From assembly GCF_025397995.1 (NCBI RefSeq), contig NZ_CP104550.1, forward strand, positions 648,001 through 712,000: 64,000 bases of DNA. Reading direction: 5' to 3'. Shown in pieces: positions 35,396 through 42,934 of the stretch (within the stretch, counting starts at the first letter, position 1; each line of letters begins with the position of its first letter). This DNA is from Methanothermobacter wolfeii (GTDB lineage Archaea; Methanobacteriota; Methanobacteria; Methanobacteriales; Methanothermobacteraceae). Below the pieces are notes generated by a model that was not told the DNA's origin, did no database searches, and worked only from the letters and a program-made list of their open reading frames with translations. The translations under genes were made by a program, and so were the position numbers.

Positions 35396-36441
35396 TCAGA
35401 GTATCATCTCCCTGAAAACATCCAGGCTCCTCTTCACGATGTCATCCATGTCATAGTACCTGTACTCCGCAAGCCTGCCCACAAGGACAAGGTTATCGTA
35501 GTCAGCTGCAAGTTCAAGGTACCTTCTGTACATTTCACGGGTTTCCTCTGTGAAGATGGGATAGCAAGCCTCATTTTCACCCCTCACATGACTGCAGGGG
35601 TACTCCTTCACTATAACTGTCCTATCTGACCTTACAGGGTGAAGGTGCTTGAACTCAGTGATCCTGGTGTAATCATAGTTGTTGGGGTAGTTTATGGTCG
35701 CAGCCTCCTGGAACCATTCCATGTCATGTGCTTCGAACCTGAAGTCAAGGGAACGGTAGGGGAGCTCACCGTACCTGTAATTGAAGAGTTCATCGATCTT
35801 CCCTGTGAATACCAGTTTACCCCTGAACTCCGAACCCATAACGAAGATACTTCCATCCCTGAGCTCCAGGACCTCATCATGGGATGTGTTGAGCATGAGT
35901 TTGATGTTCGGGTGGTCAAGCATCCTCCCTATCATCCCGGTGTAACCCCTGAGGGGCACAGCCTGGTAGGTGTCCTGGAAGTACCTGTCATCATTGGAGA
36001 GGACCACCGGCACGCGCCCGGTAACCTCGGGGTCAATCTCCTCTGGCTTCAGGCCCCACTGCTTCATGGTGTAGTTCAGGAAGACTTTCCTGTAGATGTA
36101 GTCTGCCAGGAATCTGAGGTCAGGGTCATCCTCCTCCATGAGTTCCAGTATGTGGACCCGCGCCCCATGGGGGTGCTTTTCAAGTAGTTTCTCCTCAAGG
36201 CGCCGTGAAAGGCTCTCCGGCAGAAGTTCCCTCATTGATGTGAGGTTGAAGGGCAGGGGGACCAGCCTTCCATCAATTGATCCCAGCACACGGTGCTGGT
36301 ATTCCCTCCACTCTGTGAAGCGTGAGAGGTACTCGAAGACCTCCCTGTAATCTGTGTGGAAGATGTGGGGCCCGTACTTATGGATGATGATGCCGTTCTC
36401 ATCACGTTCATTATCGCGGCACCCACCGAACCCATGAGGAT
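35396..36441 (-). pseudogene. glf: UDP-galactopyranose mutase, N-terminus deleted
   Basis: The frame reads ENGIIIHKYGPHIFHTDYRE, a highly conserved Glf stretch, then VPLPFNLTSMREL, NYTMKQWGLKPEEIDPEVTG, RVPVVLSNDDRYF, YRSLDFRFE and the C-terminal NLVLVGRLAEYRYYDMDD. All are typical of the FAD enzyme that converts UDP-galactopyranose to UDP-galactofuranose. The first ~45 residues with the GxGxxG FAD-binding motif are missing; in their place, out of frame, is the end of the flippase gene. The first usable start is a GTG at 36289, well inside the enzyme. No activity is expected. The junction lies about 36400-36440. Confidence 0.8.
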
Positions 36442-37608
36442 TACAAGGGCGAGGAAGAGTACAATGTGGATCAGGCCTCCATAGAGGACCATCCTGGTGA
36501 AATCCTTCTTGTAACCGAAGGAAAGAAGACCCTGTGTACCCAGGATATTGTTTACCCCCACCGCGAATATTATGAAGACCAGTATCTGGAGGAGGGGTAT
36601 GCTCTCAGCGTATCCCTGACCAGCAAGCACCCCTATGATGAAGGGTGCAAGGGGGACCATAAGGACCGAGAGGCCGAAGGTCAGGGCACCCATTATGATG
36701 AGCATCTTCTTAAGTTCACTCCTGGCCCTCTCCCTGTCCTCCTCCTGTATCCTGGAGAAGTAGGGGTAGATGGCCTGGCTTATGGGTGATGTGAGTCCAA
36801 GGAGGGCCCTTGTTATATCCTCTGCCACGGCATAATACCCAACAGTCACGTTCCCTGCGAGGAGTCCGAGTATGAACCGGTTTGATGTTGTGTAGAGGCT
36901 TATTGCAAGGGTTGAGATGAAGAGGTGCCATCCATCAACAAGCTGCTCCCTTATATCGGCCGGTGAGGGCCTTAAGAACCTGACATTGAACTCCCTCTTC
37001 ACTATCCTCTGACTGTAGATTCCAACCGCTATGAATCCGAGGGAGTTGAGGAGGGGCACGTAGAGGTAGTCCATGGGACCCCTCACCACAATGAATATTA
37101 GGCCGGTGTATATGAGTGAGCTGAGTATCCTGAGGATGCTTATGTACCTCATCCTCTCAAACCCCTGGAAGAGCCATACAGGGAAGAGGACGCTTCCAAG
37201 GACGATGCCGTAGGTGTATATGTAGAGGGGGAGGTCCGACCTGAACATGTCAACTGATAGTACGATGGTGAGCATGGCTGTGAAGGTGAGTAACATGAGG
37301 AGGGTCTTTGTCACCATTACCGAACTGTAGATCCTTGAGACCTTTTTGGTGTCATCCCTGTTTATGGATATCTCCCTTGTTGCTGAGAGGTTGAATCCGT
37401 AGTCGGTTATGAGGTTGAAGTAGGTTATGAAGGCCACTGCAAAGGCCACCTTACCATAGTTACCGGGTCCGAGGACCCTTGTAAGGTATGGGAATGTTAT
37501 GAGGGGGAGGAGGTACTGGACCATCTGTATTCCTGTGAGGGATGCGATGTTCTCAAGTACGCGCCTGTAGTCGCTGTTTCTGAGTATACTCTCTGCTCTA
37601 CTTCTCAT
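36232..37608 (-). CDS. Wzx-type flippase, C-terminus lost by deletion
   Basis: The first ~400 residues are a normal MOP-family flippase: LLPLITFPYLTRVLGPGNYG, DYGFNLSATREISINRD, FPVWLFQGFERMRYISIL and TSNRFILGLLAGNVTVGYY. It is closely similar throughout to the protein encoded at 54200-55468. After GSVGAAIMNV the match to that paralogue stops, and the frame runs out of phase through the mutase gene, adding about 55 residues of serine/threonine-rich nonsense (TASSSISTGPTSSTQ) until a stop at 36232. The last helix or two are therefore absent. The start has a GGTGGAT ribosome binding site. Confidence 0.8.
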   Translation of the reverse strand: MRSRAESILRNSDYRRVLENIASLTGIQMVQYLLPLITFPYLTRVLGPGNYGKVAFAVAFITYFNLITDYGFNLSATREISINRDDTKKVSRIYSSVMVTKTLLMLLTFTAMLTIVLSVDMFRSDLPLYIYTYGIVLGSVLFPVWLFQGFERMRYISILRILSSLIYTGLIFIVVRGPMDYLYVPLLNSLGFIAVGIYSQRIVKREFNVRFLRPSPADIREQLVDGWHLFISTLAISLYTTSNRFILGLLAGNVTVGYYAVAEDITRALLGLTSPISQAIYPYFSRIQEEDRERARSELKKMLIIMGALTFGLSVLMVPLAPFIIGVLAGQGYAESIPLLQILVFIIFAVGVNNILGTQGLLSFGYKKDFTRMVLYGGLIHIVLFLALVILMGSVGAAIMNVMRTASSSISTGPTSSTQITGRSSSTSHASQSGGNTSTVCWDQLMEGWSPCPSTSHQ

Positions 37609-37699
37609 CCAGATCCACCATCACACTTTCTTTAGTTTCTTTATCATGGCATGCATAAAGATTTACCCGTAGTGGGGAGGCTCCACCAGGACCGAACAT

Positions 37700-37737
37700 A
37701 CGAAAAACTTAAATAGTATTACTTATTACTTATTCTT
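37700..37737 (+). promoter_or_regulatory. promoter for a probably leaderless transcript
   Basis: CTTAAATAG near 37709-37717 lies about 25 bp before the ATG at 37738 and there is no ribosome binding site between them. This spacing suggests transcription starting at or next to the initiation codon. Confidence 0.45.
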
Positions 37738-38334
37738 ATGAACATAATAAAAATTGCGTCCTGCCTAGAGAAGAACAACATAGTCTTCTGCGGGGGAAGC
37801 GTAAGGGAAACCTACCAGGAGATCACAGAGGCCCTCAGGGATCAGAAAATCCCTGGAGACCCTGTGATGGTCTACATACCCTCACCCATGCCCCTCAAGG
37901 CAGGGCTCATGATGATAATGAGGAGCCATGACCCTGAAGCACCCGACAAACTCACGGTGAACGAACTCCTTGAAAGGCTCTCCTCCCTTGAATCCATGAC
38001 CTGGGTCTTCATGGACCACTTCGAGGACCTCTCAGAGAAGGCCTCAAGGAAGTACCTCTGGCTCCATGAGAACGGCAACATAACCTACATGACAGGCCTT
38101 ACAGGGACCTTCAGGAGGGAGGTCTACCCCTTCTACAGGACCTTCAGGAAGGCCAACCCATCTGAGTGCATGGATGAGGAGAGCGTGGACGTCACCGTGG
38201 CTGTCTTCGCGGTGATATCCATAATCATAGCATTCTGCTACTTCAGGGTGGGGGTCAGGGAGGGCTTCATGGCAGCCGGAGCCCTCTGGTTCGGCCTCAT
38301 AACCTTCAGGACCATGACCTACATTGCAGGTTAG
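37738..38334 (+). CDS. unknown protein, possible degenerate P-loop domain with C-terminal membrane anchor
   Basis: I do not recognise this 198-residue protein. Residues 1-145 are soluble; residues ~150-195 form two hydrophobic helices (VTVAVFAVISIIIAFCYF and AAGALWFGLITF). The soluble part has an N-terminal strand-turn NIVFCGGSVRETYQEI where an AAA-type Walker A could once have been, a Walker-B-like WVFMDHFEDLSEKASR, and ITYMTGLTGTFRREV in the sensor position. The lysine and GK-S/T of a real P-loop are missing. The gene is followed after five bases by a YdjM-like gene, so they form an operon. Confidence 0.8.
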   Translation: MNIIKIASCLEKNNIVFCGGSVRETYQEITEALRDQKIPGDPVMVYIPSPMPLKAGLMMIMRSHDPEAPDKLTVNELLERLSSLESMTWVFMDHFEDLSEKASRKYLWLHENGNITYMTGLTGTFRREVYPFYRTFRKANPSECMDEESVDVTVAVFAVISIIIAFCYFRVGVREGFMAAGALWFGLITFRTMTYIAG

Positions 38335-38339
38335 AGAAC

Positions 38340-38921
38340 ATGAAGCCAAGGACGCATATTGTGGCAGGAGCTCTCCTCTTCATAATAATAAACACCCTGA
38401 TCCCTGCATCAGGCCTGATCACAGGGGCCCTCCTCGCCGGGGCATCAGCAGTAACCCCAGACATCATGGACTTCCTCACAGGGAGACACAGGGGCATCGG
38501 ACACTCGCTGCTCATTTTACCACCCCTTCTCCTCTTTGCAGTGAAGAGCCCAGCCTACGGGATACCCCTACTTGCTGGAATCACATCCCACATTATAATG
38601 GACCTCTTCACGGTCTACGGATGCCCCCTCCTCTACCCCCTCAAGGACACACCCTACCACTGTCTCCGGAGGAAGAACAGGATAAGGACGGGGACAGCCG
38701 GCGAGTGGGCCCTCCTATCATTCCTCATCGTCATGGTACTCGCCTTCTCCCTTTTATCTGCAGGGGCCCTTGACGGAACCCTCAGGGAGGTGAGGGTGGA
38801 GAAGGAGAACCTGACCGACGTTAAAATAAACCTGATGCTTGAGGCCCGGAGGGATGTTAATATCACCGTGATAAGGGAGAACTGCTCAGAGAGGATCATA
38901 GTTGACTACGCCGACAGATAA
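38340..38921 (+). CDS. YdjM/DUF457-like membrane-bound metal-dependent hydrolase family protein
   Basis: This 193-residue protein has four hydrophobic helices and the metal-binding signature of the YdjM family: RTHIVAGALL at the start, SAVTPDIMDFLTGRHRGIGHSLL and ITSHIIMDLFTVYGCPLLYP. The histidines and aspartates of H-x-x-x-G, P-D, H-R-G-x-x-H-S and S-H-x-x-x-D are all present. The family is annotated as hydrolase from structure; its substrate is unknown. A C-terminal soluble domain of about 60 residues, after the last helix, is likely extracellular. Co-operonic with the preceding gene. Confidence 0.85.
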   Translation: MKPRTHIVAGALLFIIINTLIPASGLITGALLAGASAVTPDIMDFLTGRHRGIGHSLLILPPLLLFAVKSPAYGIPLLAGITSHIIMDLFTVYGCPLLYPLKDTPYHCLRRKNRIRTGTAGEWALLSFLIVMVLAFSLLSAGALDGTLREVRVEKENLTDVKINLMLEARRDVNITVIRENCSERIIVDYADR

Positions 38922-38936
38922 AAAGAAAAAAAGTTT

Positions 38937-39554
38937 CTACATGTAGAAGTCCTTACGGACCCTTTTAGCCTCACTGGGTTTTCCCTGGGGGTGCCAGATG
39001 TAATCAGCCCTTATAACCATGCGGCCGTTCTCCTCGAGGAGGGTGAAGTTACCCCCGAAGAAGGTTTCAATCCCGTTTATGGTGAAGTTGCCCCTGAACT
39101 TCTCACCATCATTTATAAAGGCTCCACCGCCAGTCCACGCGGCGCAGGTCATATTGTAGGTGCCCCTGAGCATGGTCCGGAACATGGCCCCCTTGAGGTC
39201 GCCCCTCAGGAGGGAGGTTATGGTGTTCCATGTCACGTCAATTTCATCAATGTGACCGGTCCCTGTAAGTCCGCTCTCATTGTAGCATATCCTTGTACCG
39301 TTAACCTCATGGGTGTCAAAGTTCTCTGCCCCCGGGAGGACTATCCTGAAATTGAAGTCCCTCCCCCTACCGTTTATGGAATAGTAGCCCCCCAGTGACC
39401 CCTCACCCGGCTTGTTGGCGGGTATTGATGTGTAGGACGTGTAACTGTAGGGTATCTGTGAGAATATGGCCTCATCAAAGACTTCAACTGCAAGTACCGG
39501 TGTTATTATGAGGACAGCCACAAGGGCTGCGATTATAGGGATCTTCCTGTCCAT
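38937..39554 (-). CDS. secreted or membrane-anchored protein of unknown function
   Basis: This 205-residue protein has an N-terminal signal or anchor (MDRKIPIIAALVAVLIITPV) and then a beta-rich extracellular domain with several NxT/NxS sites (NGTR, NESG, NMTC, NFTI, NFTL). Two cysteines, in RICYNE and MTCAAW, could form a disulfide. I do not recognise the fold. Its 3' end converges on the YdjM-like gene with 15 bp between them. The same strand carries the hydrolase gene upstream, 89 bp away. Confidence 0.75.
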   Translation of the reverse strand: MDRKIPIIAALVAVLIITPVLAVEVFDEAIFSQIPYSYTSYTSIPANKPGEGSLGGYYSINGRGRDFNFRIVLPGAENFDTHEVNGTRICYNESGLTGTGHIDEIDVTWNTITSLLRGDLKGAMFRTMLRGTYNMTCAAWTGGGAFINDGEKFRGNFTINGIETFFGGNFTLLEENGRMVIRADYIWHPQGKPSEAKRVRKDFYM

Positions 39555-39643
39555 AATATTCCTCCATGACTCAAGTTAATAGTATTAAACTAATATACCT
39601 ACCAATCAGGGCAGTTTCCATCTCTTCATTTCCATGGACCCCT

Positions 39644-40549
39644 TCATATCATCCATCCGACCCCCGGCCGGTAGAGGAGGATCATCCTCTGCACGGGCCT
39701 CCCGTCGCTCCAGTTACCCATATCCTGTATCCTCTCCATGTCCACATCCATGAGGGTCCGGTTCTCCCCTCCAAGTTCTATGAGGATGTCAAGGACCTTC
39801 CAGTATCCGCTGTAGTCAAGGTTATCAACCAGGACCCCGAATTCATCCGAAACCGCGAGGGGTGACAGGTGATCCGCCCTTAGGGGTCCGTCTGACCTGA
39901 CCAGGAGGAACATCTTCCTCTCAGAGGGGATCTGGGGCGTCTCCTCCATTATGAGGTAGGAGTCCCTGGTCCCTGTTATGTTATCATCATCACCAGCCAT
40001 GACGACAAGCAGCGTCCCGGGCGGGATTCCTGTGAGGTTCTCGAACTTCCTCCCCTCCTCAGACACACCCGGCTGGACTGCAAGGACAGCCCCTGGTTCC
40101 GGGAGATCATCCCTTGATGCAAGGTTCACCGCTATGATCCCCCCGGCAGAGTGGCCTATAAGGAAGAGTTCACCGCTGTATTCATTACCGATCCTCATAA
40201 GGGCGTCCTTGAGGGCCTCTGCACTGTTATCTGTGAAGTTCTCTGAACCGGTATCCAGGAGGTTCTGGTACCTGGGGTAGACAACGATGTTACCCCTCCC
40301 CACAAGGTGCCTTATCCATGCCATGTAGAAGAGGGGCTCGGTGGCTGCCCAGCCATGTATGAATACAACAACAGGGTACCTTCCGGGCCTTGAGGGCCGG
40401 AATATCCAGTACTTCCCATCCCCTTCACCATGGGACTCCCTGATGATCCCGTAGCTGGTGGAGTCCACGGCCTGATCATCCCAGGGGGCTCCGCTGACAT
40501 GGTTCAGGGAGAGGAGCAGGAGGATGAGGAGCAAAGTCCAGGTCTTCAA
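39644..40549 (-). CDS. secreted alpha/beta hydrolase
   Basis: This ~301-residue protein has a signal peptide (MKTWTLLLILLLLSLNHVSG) from TTG 40549, which has a GGGTGAT site four bases upstream; a GTG at 40558 is the alternative. The hydrolase core is clear: strand and oxyanion loop VVVFIHGWAATEP, nucleophile elbow LFLIGHSAGGIIAV (G-H-S-A-G) and later acidic and histidine-containing segments (MAGDDDNIT, LRADHLSPL). It resembles the chlorophyllase/PET-hydrolase-like group of esterases. Substrate unknown; location outside the membrane is likely. Confidence 0.85.
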   Translation of the reverse strand: MKTWTLLLILLLLSLNHVSGAPWDDQAVDSTSYGIIRESHGEGDGKYWIFRPSRPGRYPVVVFIHGWAATEPLFYMAWIRHLVGRGNIVVYPRYQNLLDTGSENFTDNSAEALKDALMRIGNEYSGELFLIGHSAGGIIAVNLASRDDLPEPGAVLAVQPGVSEEGRKFENLTGIPPGTLLVVMAGDDDNITGTRDSYLIMEETPQIPSERKMFLLVRSDGPLRADHLSPLAVSDEFGVLVDNLDYSGYWKVLDILIELGGENRTLMDVDMERIQDMGNWSDGRPVQRMILLYRPGVGWMI

Positions 40550-40695
40550 TGATATCACCCTTAATTAATCTATGGCTAATGGTCCATATAAGTTAAGGGC
40601 GCATCATCTCCAGGAGTCAGGTGCATGGTTCTGGCATCTGAATGCAGCTACAGTGGGAATTCATAAAAGTATCCTGTCAAAGCAGCATAAGGCCA

Positions 40696-40956
40696 TCAGC
40701 CGGTATCAAGGCACACCCTTGCACCGCATGATGGGCATACCATGTAATAGAACCTTGCCCTCTGGTTTCCATGGACCTCGGCCACAACATTGGCCCTGCA
40801 GAATTGATATCCTGTGTGTATTTTCTCAGTGCACCCAGCCTCGGCCACAACATTGGCCCTGCAGAATGGACAGAAAAAGGACTTCACTGCAATCCCCCCG
40901 GATGCAGAGTCTGATGAACGATCAATATAACCTTTTCCATAAAAGTTAATAATCAA
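40696..40956 (-). CDS. small zinc-ribbon-like protein, uncertain
   Basis: This 86-codon frame starts at TTG 40956 next to AGAGGGGAT. It contains FFCPFCRANVVAE, a second FCRANVVAE 21 residues later, and VCPSCGARVCLDTG at the end. Paired cysteines suggest a zinc ribbon, but the repeated FCRANVVAE comes from a 29-bp direct DNA repeat and leaves the second copy without its CPFC pair. It could be a real small protein altered by duplication, or a decayed one. No function can be given. Confidence 0.35.
   Translation of the reverse strand: MIINFYGKGYIDRSSDSASGGIAVKSFFCPFCRANVVAEAGCTEKIHTGYQFCRANVVAEVHGNQRARFYYMVCPSCGARVCLDTG
40776..40867. repeat. 29-bp direct repeat spaced 63 bp
   Basis: CCTCGGCCACAACATTGGCC followed by CTGCAGAAT occurs at 40776 and again at 40839. 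The 63-bp spacing keeps the frame of the small zinc-ribbon-like ORF on the other strand. The sequences between and after the copies differ. Confidence 0.7.
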
Positions 40957-41009
40957 TCCCCTCTTAAATCAAAAATTATTATTACCGCCGCTGACATATC
41001 ACTGTATGG

Positions 41010-42713
41010 GTGATTTTTCTGGTTTCAAAATCCGAGGCCTTTGCAAGGCGACTGTCATTTTTAGTCTCAATTCTGATCATCATCTTCTCCCTCATTATCC
41101 TTGCCGGCTGGTTCCTTGGAAACACCTTCATGAAGGGTGAGGTCCTGGGTTCAGCTCCGGTCCAGCCTGTGACAGCAGTCATTTTCATGGTCCTTGCAGC
41201 ATCCCTTATCATGCTCTCAAGGGATGTGAAACTCCCTGCAGTCTATGCAGGCGTCTTCTTCCTGGTCTTCTACACCCTCACACTTGCAGGTTACCTTGAT
41301 ACCGGTTCACTGGAGTACGGTGTAAACTCTAGGTTCATAACATCAATCATCTTCATTGCCTACGGCCTGATACTCATCCTCCTTGCCTCATCAAGGTACA
41401 TACTCCCCCAGATCCTGACCCTTATCTGCGGTTCGGTGGCATACTGTGTCTTCACAGGGTACATCGGGGGAGTGGACGTCTACAGCACCTACTTCATGAT
41501 GGCCTTCTACACGGCCACACTCCACATACTCTCATGCACGGCCATACTCAGCCTCTACGCTGAGGATGGTGTGATGGCACCCCTCCACAGGTCCTTCAGT
41601 GAGGGACGCCTTGCAAGGATCATACTCCCCATCATGATAATCTGCATAACCATCCTGGGCATCCTGACCCTCAGAATCGAACCTGCACTCTTTCCCGGCT
41701 TCGGAGTGATCTTCATGATGGGTATGATGGCATCCCTCATCATCATCTCGGTGGTGTTCCTTGCAGAGGAACTCAGCGGTATAGATGATAAGAAGGTGAA
41801 GTACCAGGAGGCCCTCATCGAGGCCCGGAGGTTCTTCAGGAATGTTGTTGAAAACCTTGGTGAGGCCATAGCTGTCCTGGATCATGATGGAAACATGATC
41901 TACAGGAACAGGGCCATGAAGGAGCTTGAGGTGGATGAAATCCCTGTTGAACCATCCCACAGGGAACCCTTGATGATAGAAAGGCTAAGGATAGGTGATT
42001 GTTACTACATGGGCTGGATGATCCCCATGTACACCGATGGAGATTTCAGGGGATCTATGGTGTCACTCACGGACATAACTGACCTTATAAGGACGCAGAG
42101 GTCCCTTGAGGATGCCCTCACTGAGAGGGACGCCCTCCTCAGTGAAGTGCACCACAGGGTAAAGAACAACCTCCAGATAATCATAAGCCTCCTTAACATT
42201 CAGTCAATAGGTGCCGATGAAGCAGTGAAATCTGTCCTCACGGACGCCCAGAACCGTGTGAGGGCAATGGCGATCCTCCATGAAACCATCTACGACACAG
42301 GTGACTTCACAGGCGTTGACATGGAATCGTTCATCACAAGACTGATAGAGCGTCTGAGGGGAGCCTTCGATGAATATGGGGTTGAGTTCAGTGTTGAAAC
42401 AGATATCAGGCTGAACCTAGAAACCGCAATACCCCTGGGACTTCTTATAAACGAGGCAGTCACCAACTCAATCAGGCATGCGTTCCCTGATGGCAGGGGC
42501 CACATCAGGGTGAAACTGAAGGGTGATGGGCTCCTGAGGCTCACGGTCACCGATGACGGCGCGGGCCTGGGGGCTGAGTACAGGGAGGGTGTGGGGATGT
42601 CGCTCATGAAGGCCCTTGCAGACCAGCTTGACGGTGAACTCAGATTCGAATCAGATGAGGGCACCGCGGTGATCCTTGAGTTCAGGGAACTCAAATACAG
42701 GAAGAGGATTTAG
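41010..42713 (+). CDS. membrane sensor histidine kinase (HisKA_2 type) with PAS domain
   Basis: This 567-residue kinase has eight or so transmembrane helices (residues ~10-250), a PAS domain (~275-365: NVVENLGEAIAVLDHDGNMI), then the phosphoacceptor [20 protein letters not shown] with its histidine near 385, and the ATPase domain with NEAVTNSIRHAFPDG (N box), VTDDGAGLG (G1) and GVGMSLMKALADQL (G2). This HHRVKNNLQ type belongs to HisKA_2 kinases. No response regulator gene lies nearby. It starts at GTG 41010; a GGGTGAT overlapping that start makes an internal start (CTG 41019) possible. Intact, and a useful reference for the two damaged relatives at 46570 and 57467. Confidence 0.9.
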   Translation: MIFLVSKSEAFARRLSFLVSILIIIFSLIILAGWFLGNTFMKGEVLGSAPVQPVTAVIFMVLAASLIMLSRDVKLPAVYAGVFFLVFYTLTLAGYLDTGSLEYGVNSRFITSIIFIAYGLILILLASSRYILPQILTLICGSVAYCVFTGYIGGVDVYSTYFMMAFYTATLHILSCTAILSLYAEDGVMAPLHRSFSEGRLARIILPIMIICITILGILTLRIEPALFPGFGVIFMMGMMASLIIISVVFLAEELSGIDDKKVKYQEALIEARRFFRNVVENLGEAIAVLDHDGNMIYRNRAMKELEVDEIPVEPSHREPLMIERLRIGDCYYMGWMIPMYTDGDFRGSMVSLTDITDLIRTQRSLEDALTERDALLSEVHHRVKNNLQIIISLLNIQSIGADEAVKSVLTDAQNRVRAMAILHETIYDTGDFTGVDMESFITRLIERLRGAFDEYGVEFSVETDIRLNLETAIPLGLLINEAVTNSIRHAFPDGRGHIRVKLKGDGLLRLTVTDDGAGLGAEYREGVGMSLMKALADQLDGELRFESDEGTAVILEFRELKYRKRI

Positions 42714-42737
42714 TTCAGTGTTTCAGTGAGATCTGTC

Positions 42738-42850
42738 TTCAGTGATCTGTGTGTGGGGGATGAGAGTAGATGTGGTATGGTGTGTTTTATCTGGTCCTCA
42801 GTGATCTGTGTGTGGGGATGAGAATATAAGGTATGCTTATTTATCTGGTC
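42738..42850. repeat. two copies of a ~60-bp noncoding repeat
   Basis: TCAGTGATCTGTGTGTGGGG with GATGAGA occurs near 42739 and 42798, and each copy is followed by a TTATCTGGTC about 50 and 42 bp further on. The repeats lie between the convergent kinase and wall-hydrolase genes. They could be a transcription end region; no function is evident. Confidence 0.55.
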
Positions 42851-42904
42851 TCCACGGATTCAGTGGAAAAACGATAAACTGGATATGATGCTCACGGACC
42901 ACTT

Positions 42905-42925
42905 AAAATTTAAAAAAATAAAAAA
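42905..42925 (-). terminator. T-rich terminator of the wall hydrolase gene
   Basis: On the minus strand the sequence after the stop at 42935 is C-rich, then CTTTTTTATTTTTTTAAATT, a typical archaeal poly-U termination signal. Confidence 0.5.
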
Positions 42926-42934
42926 GGGGGGAGA

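Noticed and set aside
35639-36187. 182-codon plus-strand ORF opposite the mutase gene
   Set aside because: It is the antisense shadow of a well-conserved Glf sequence and has no signature of its own.
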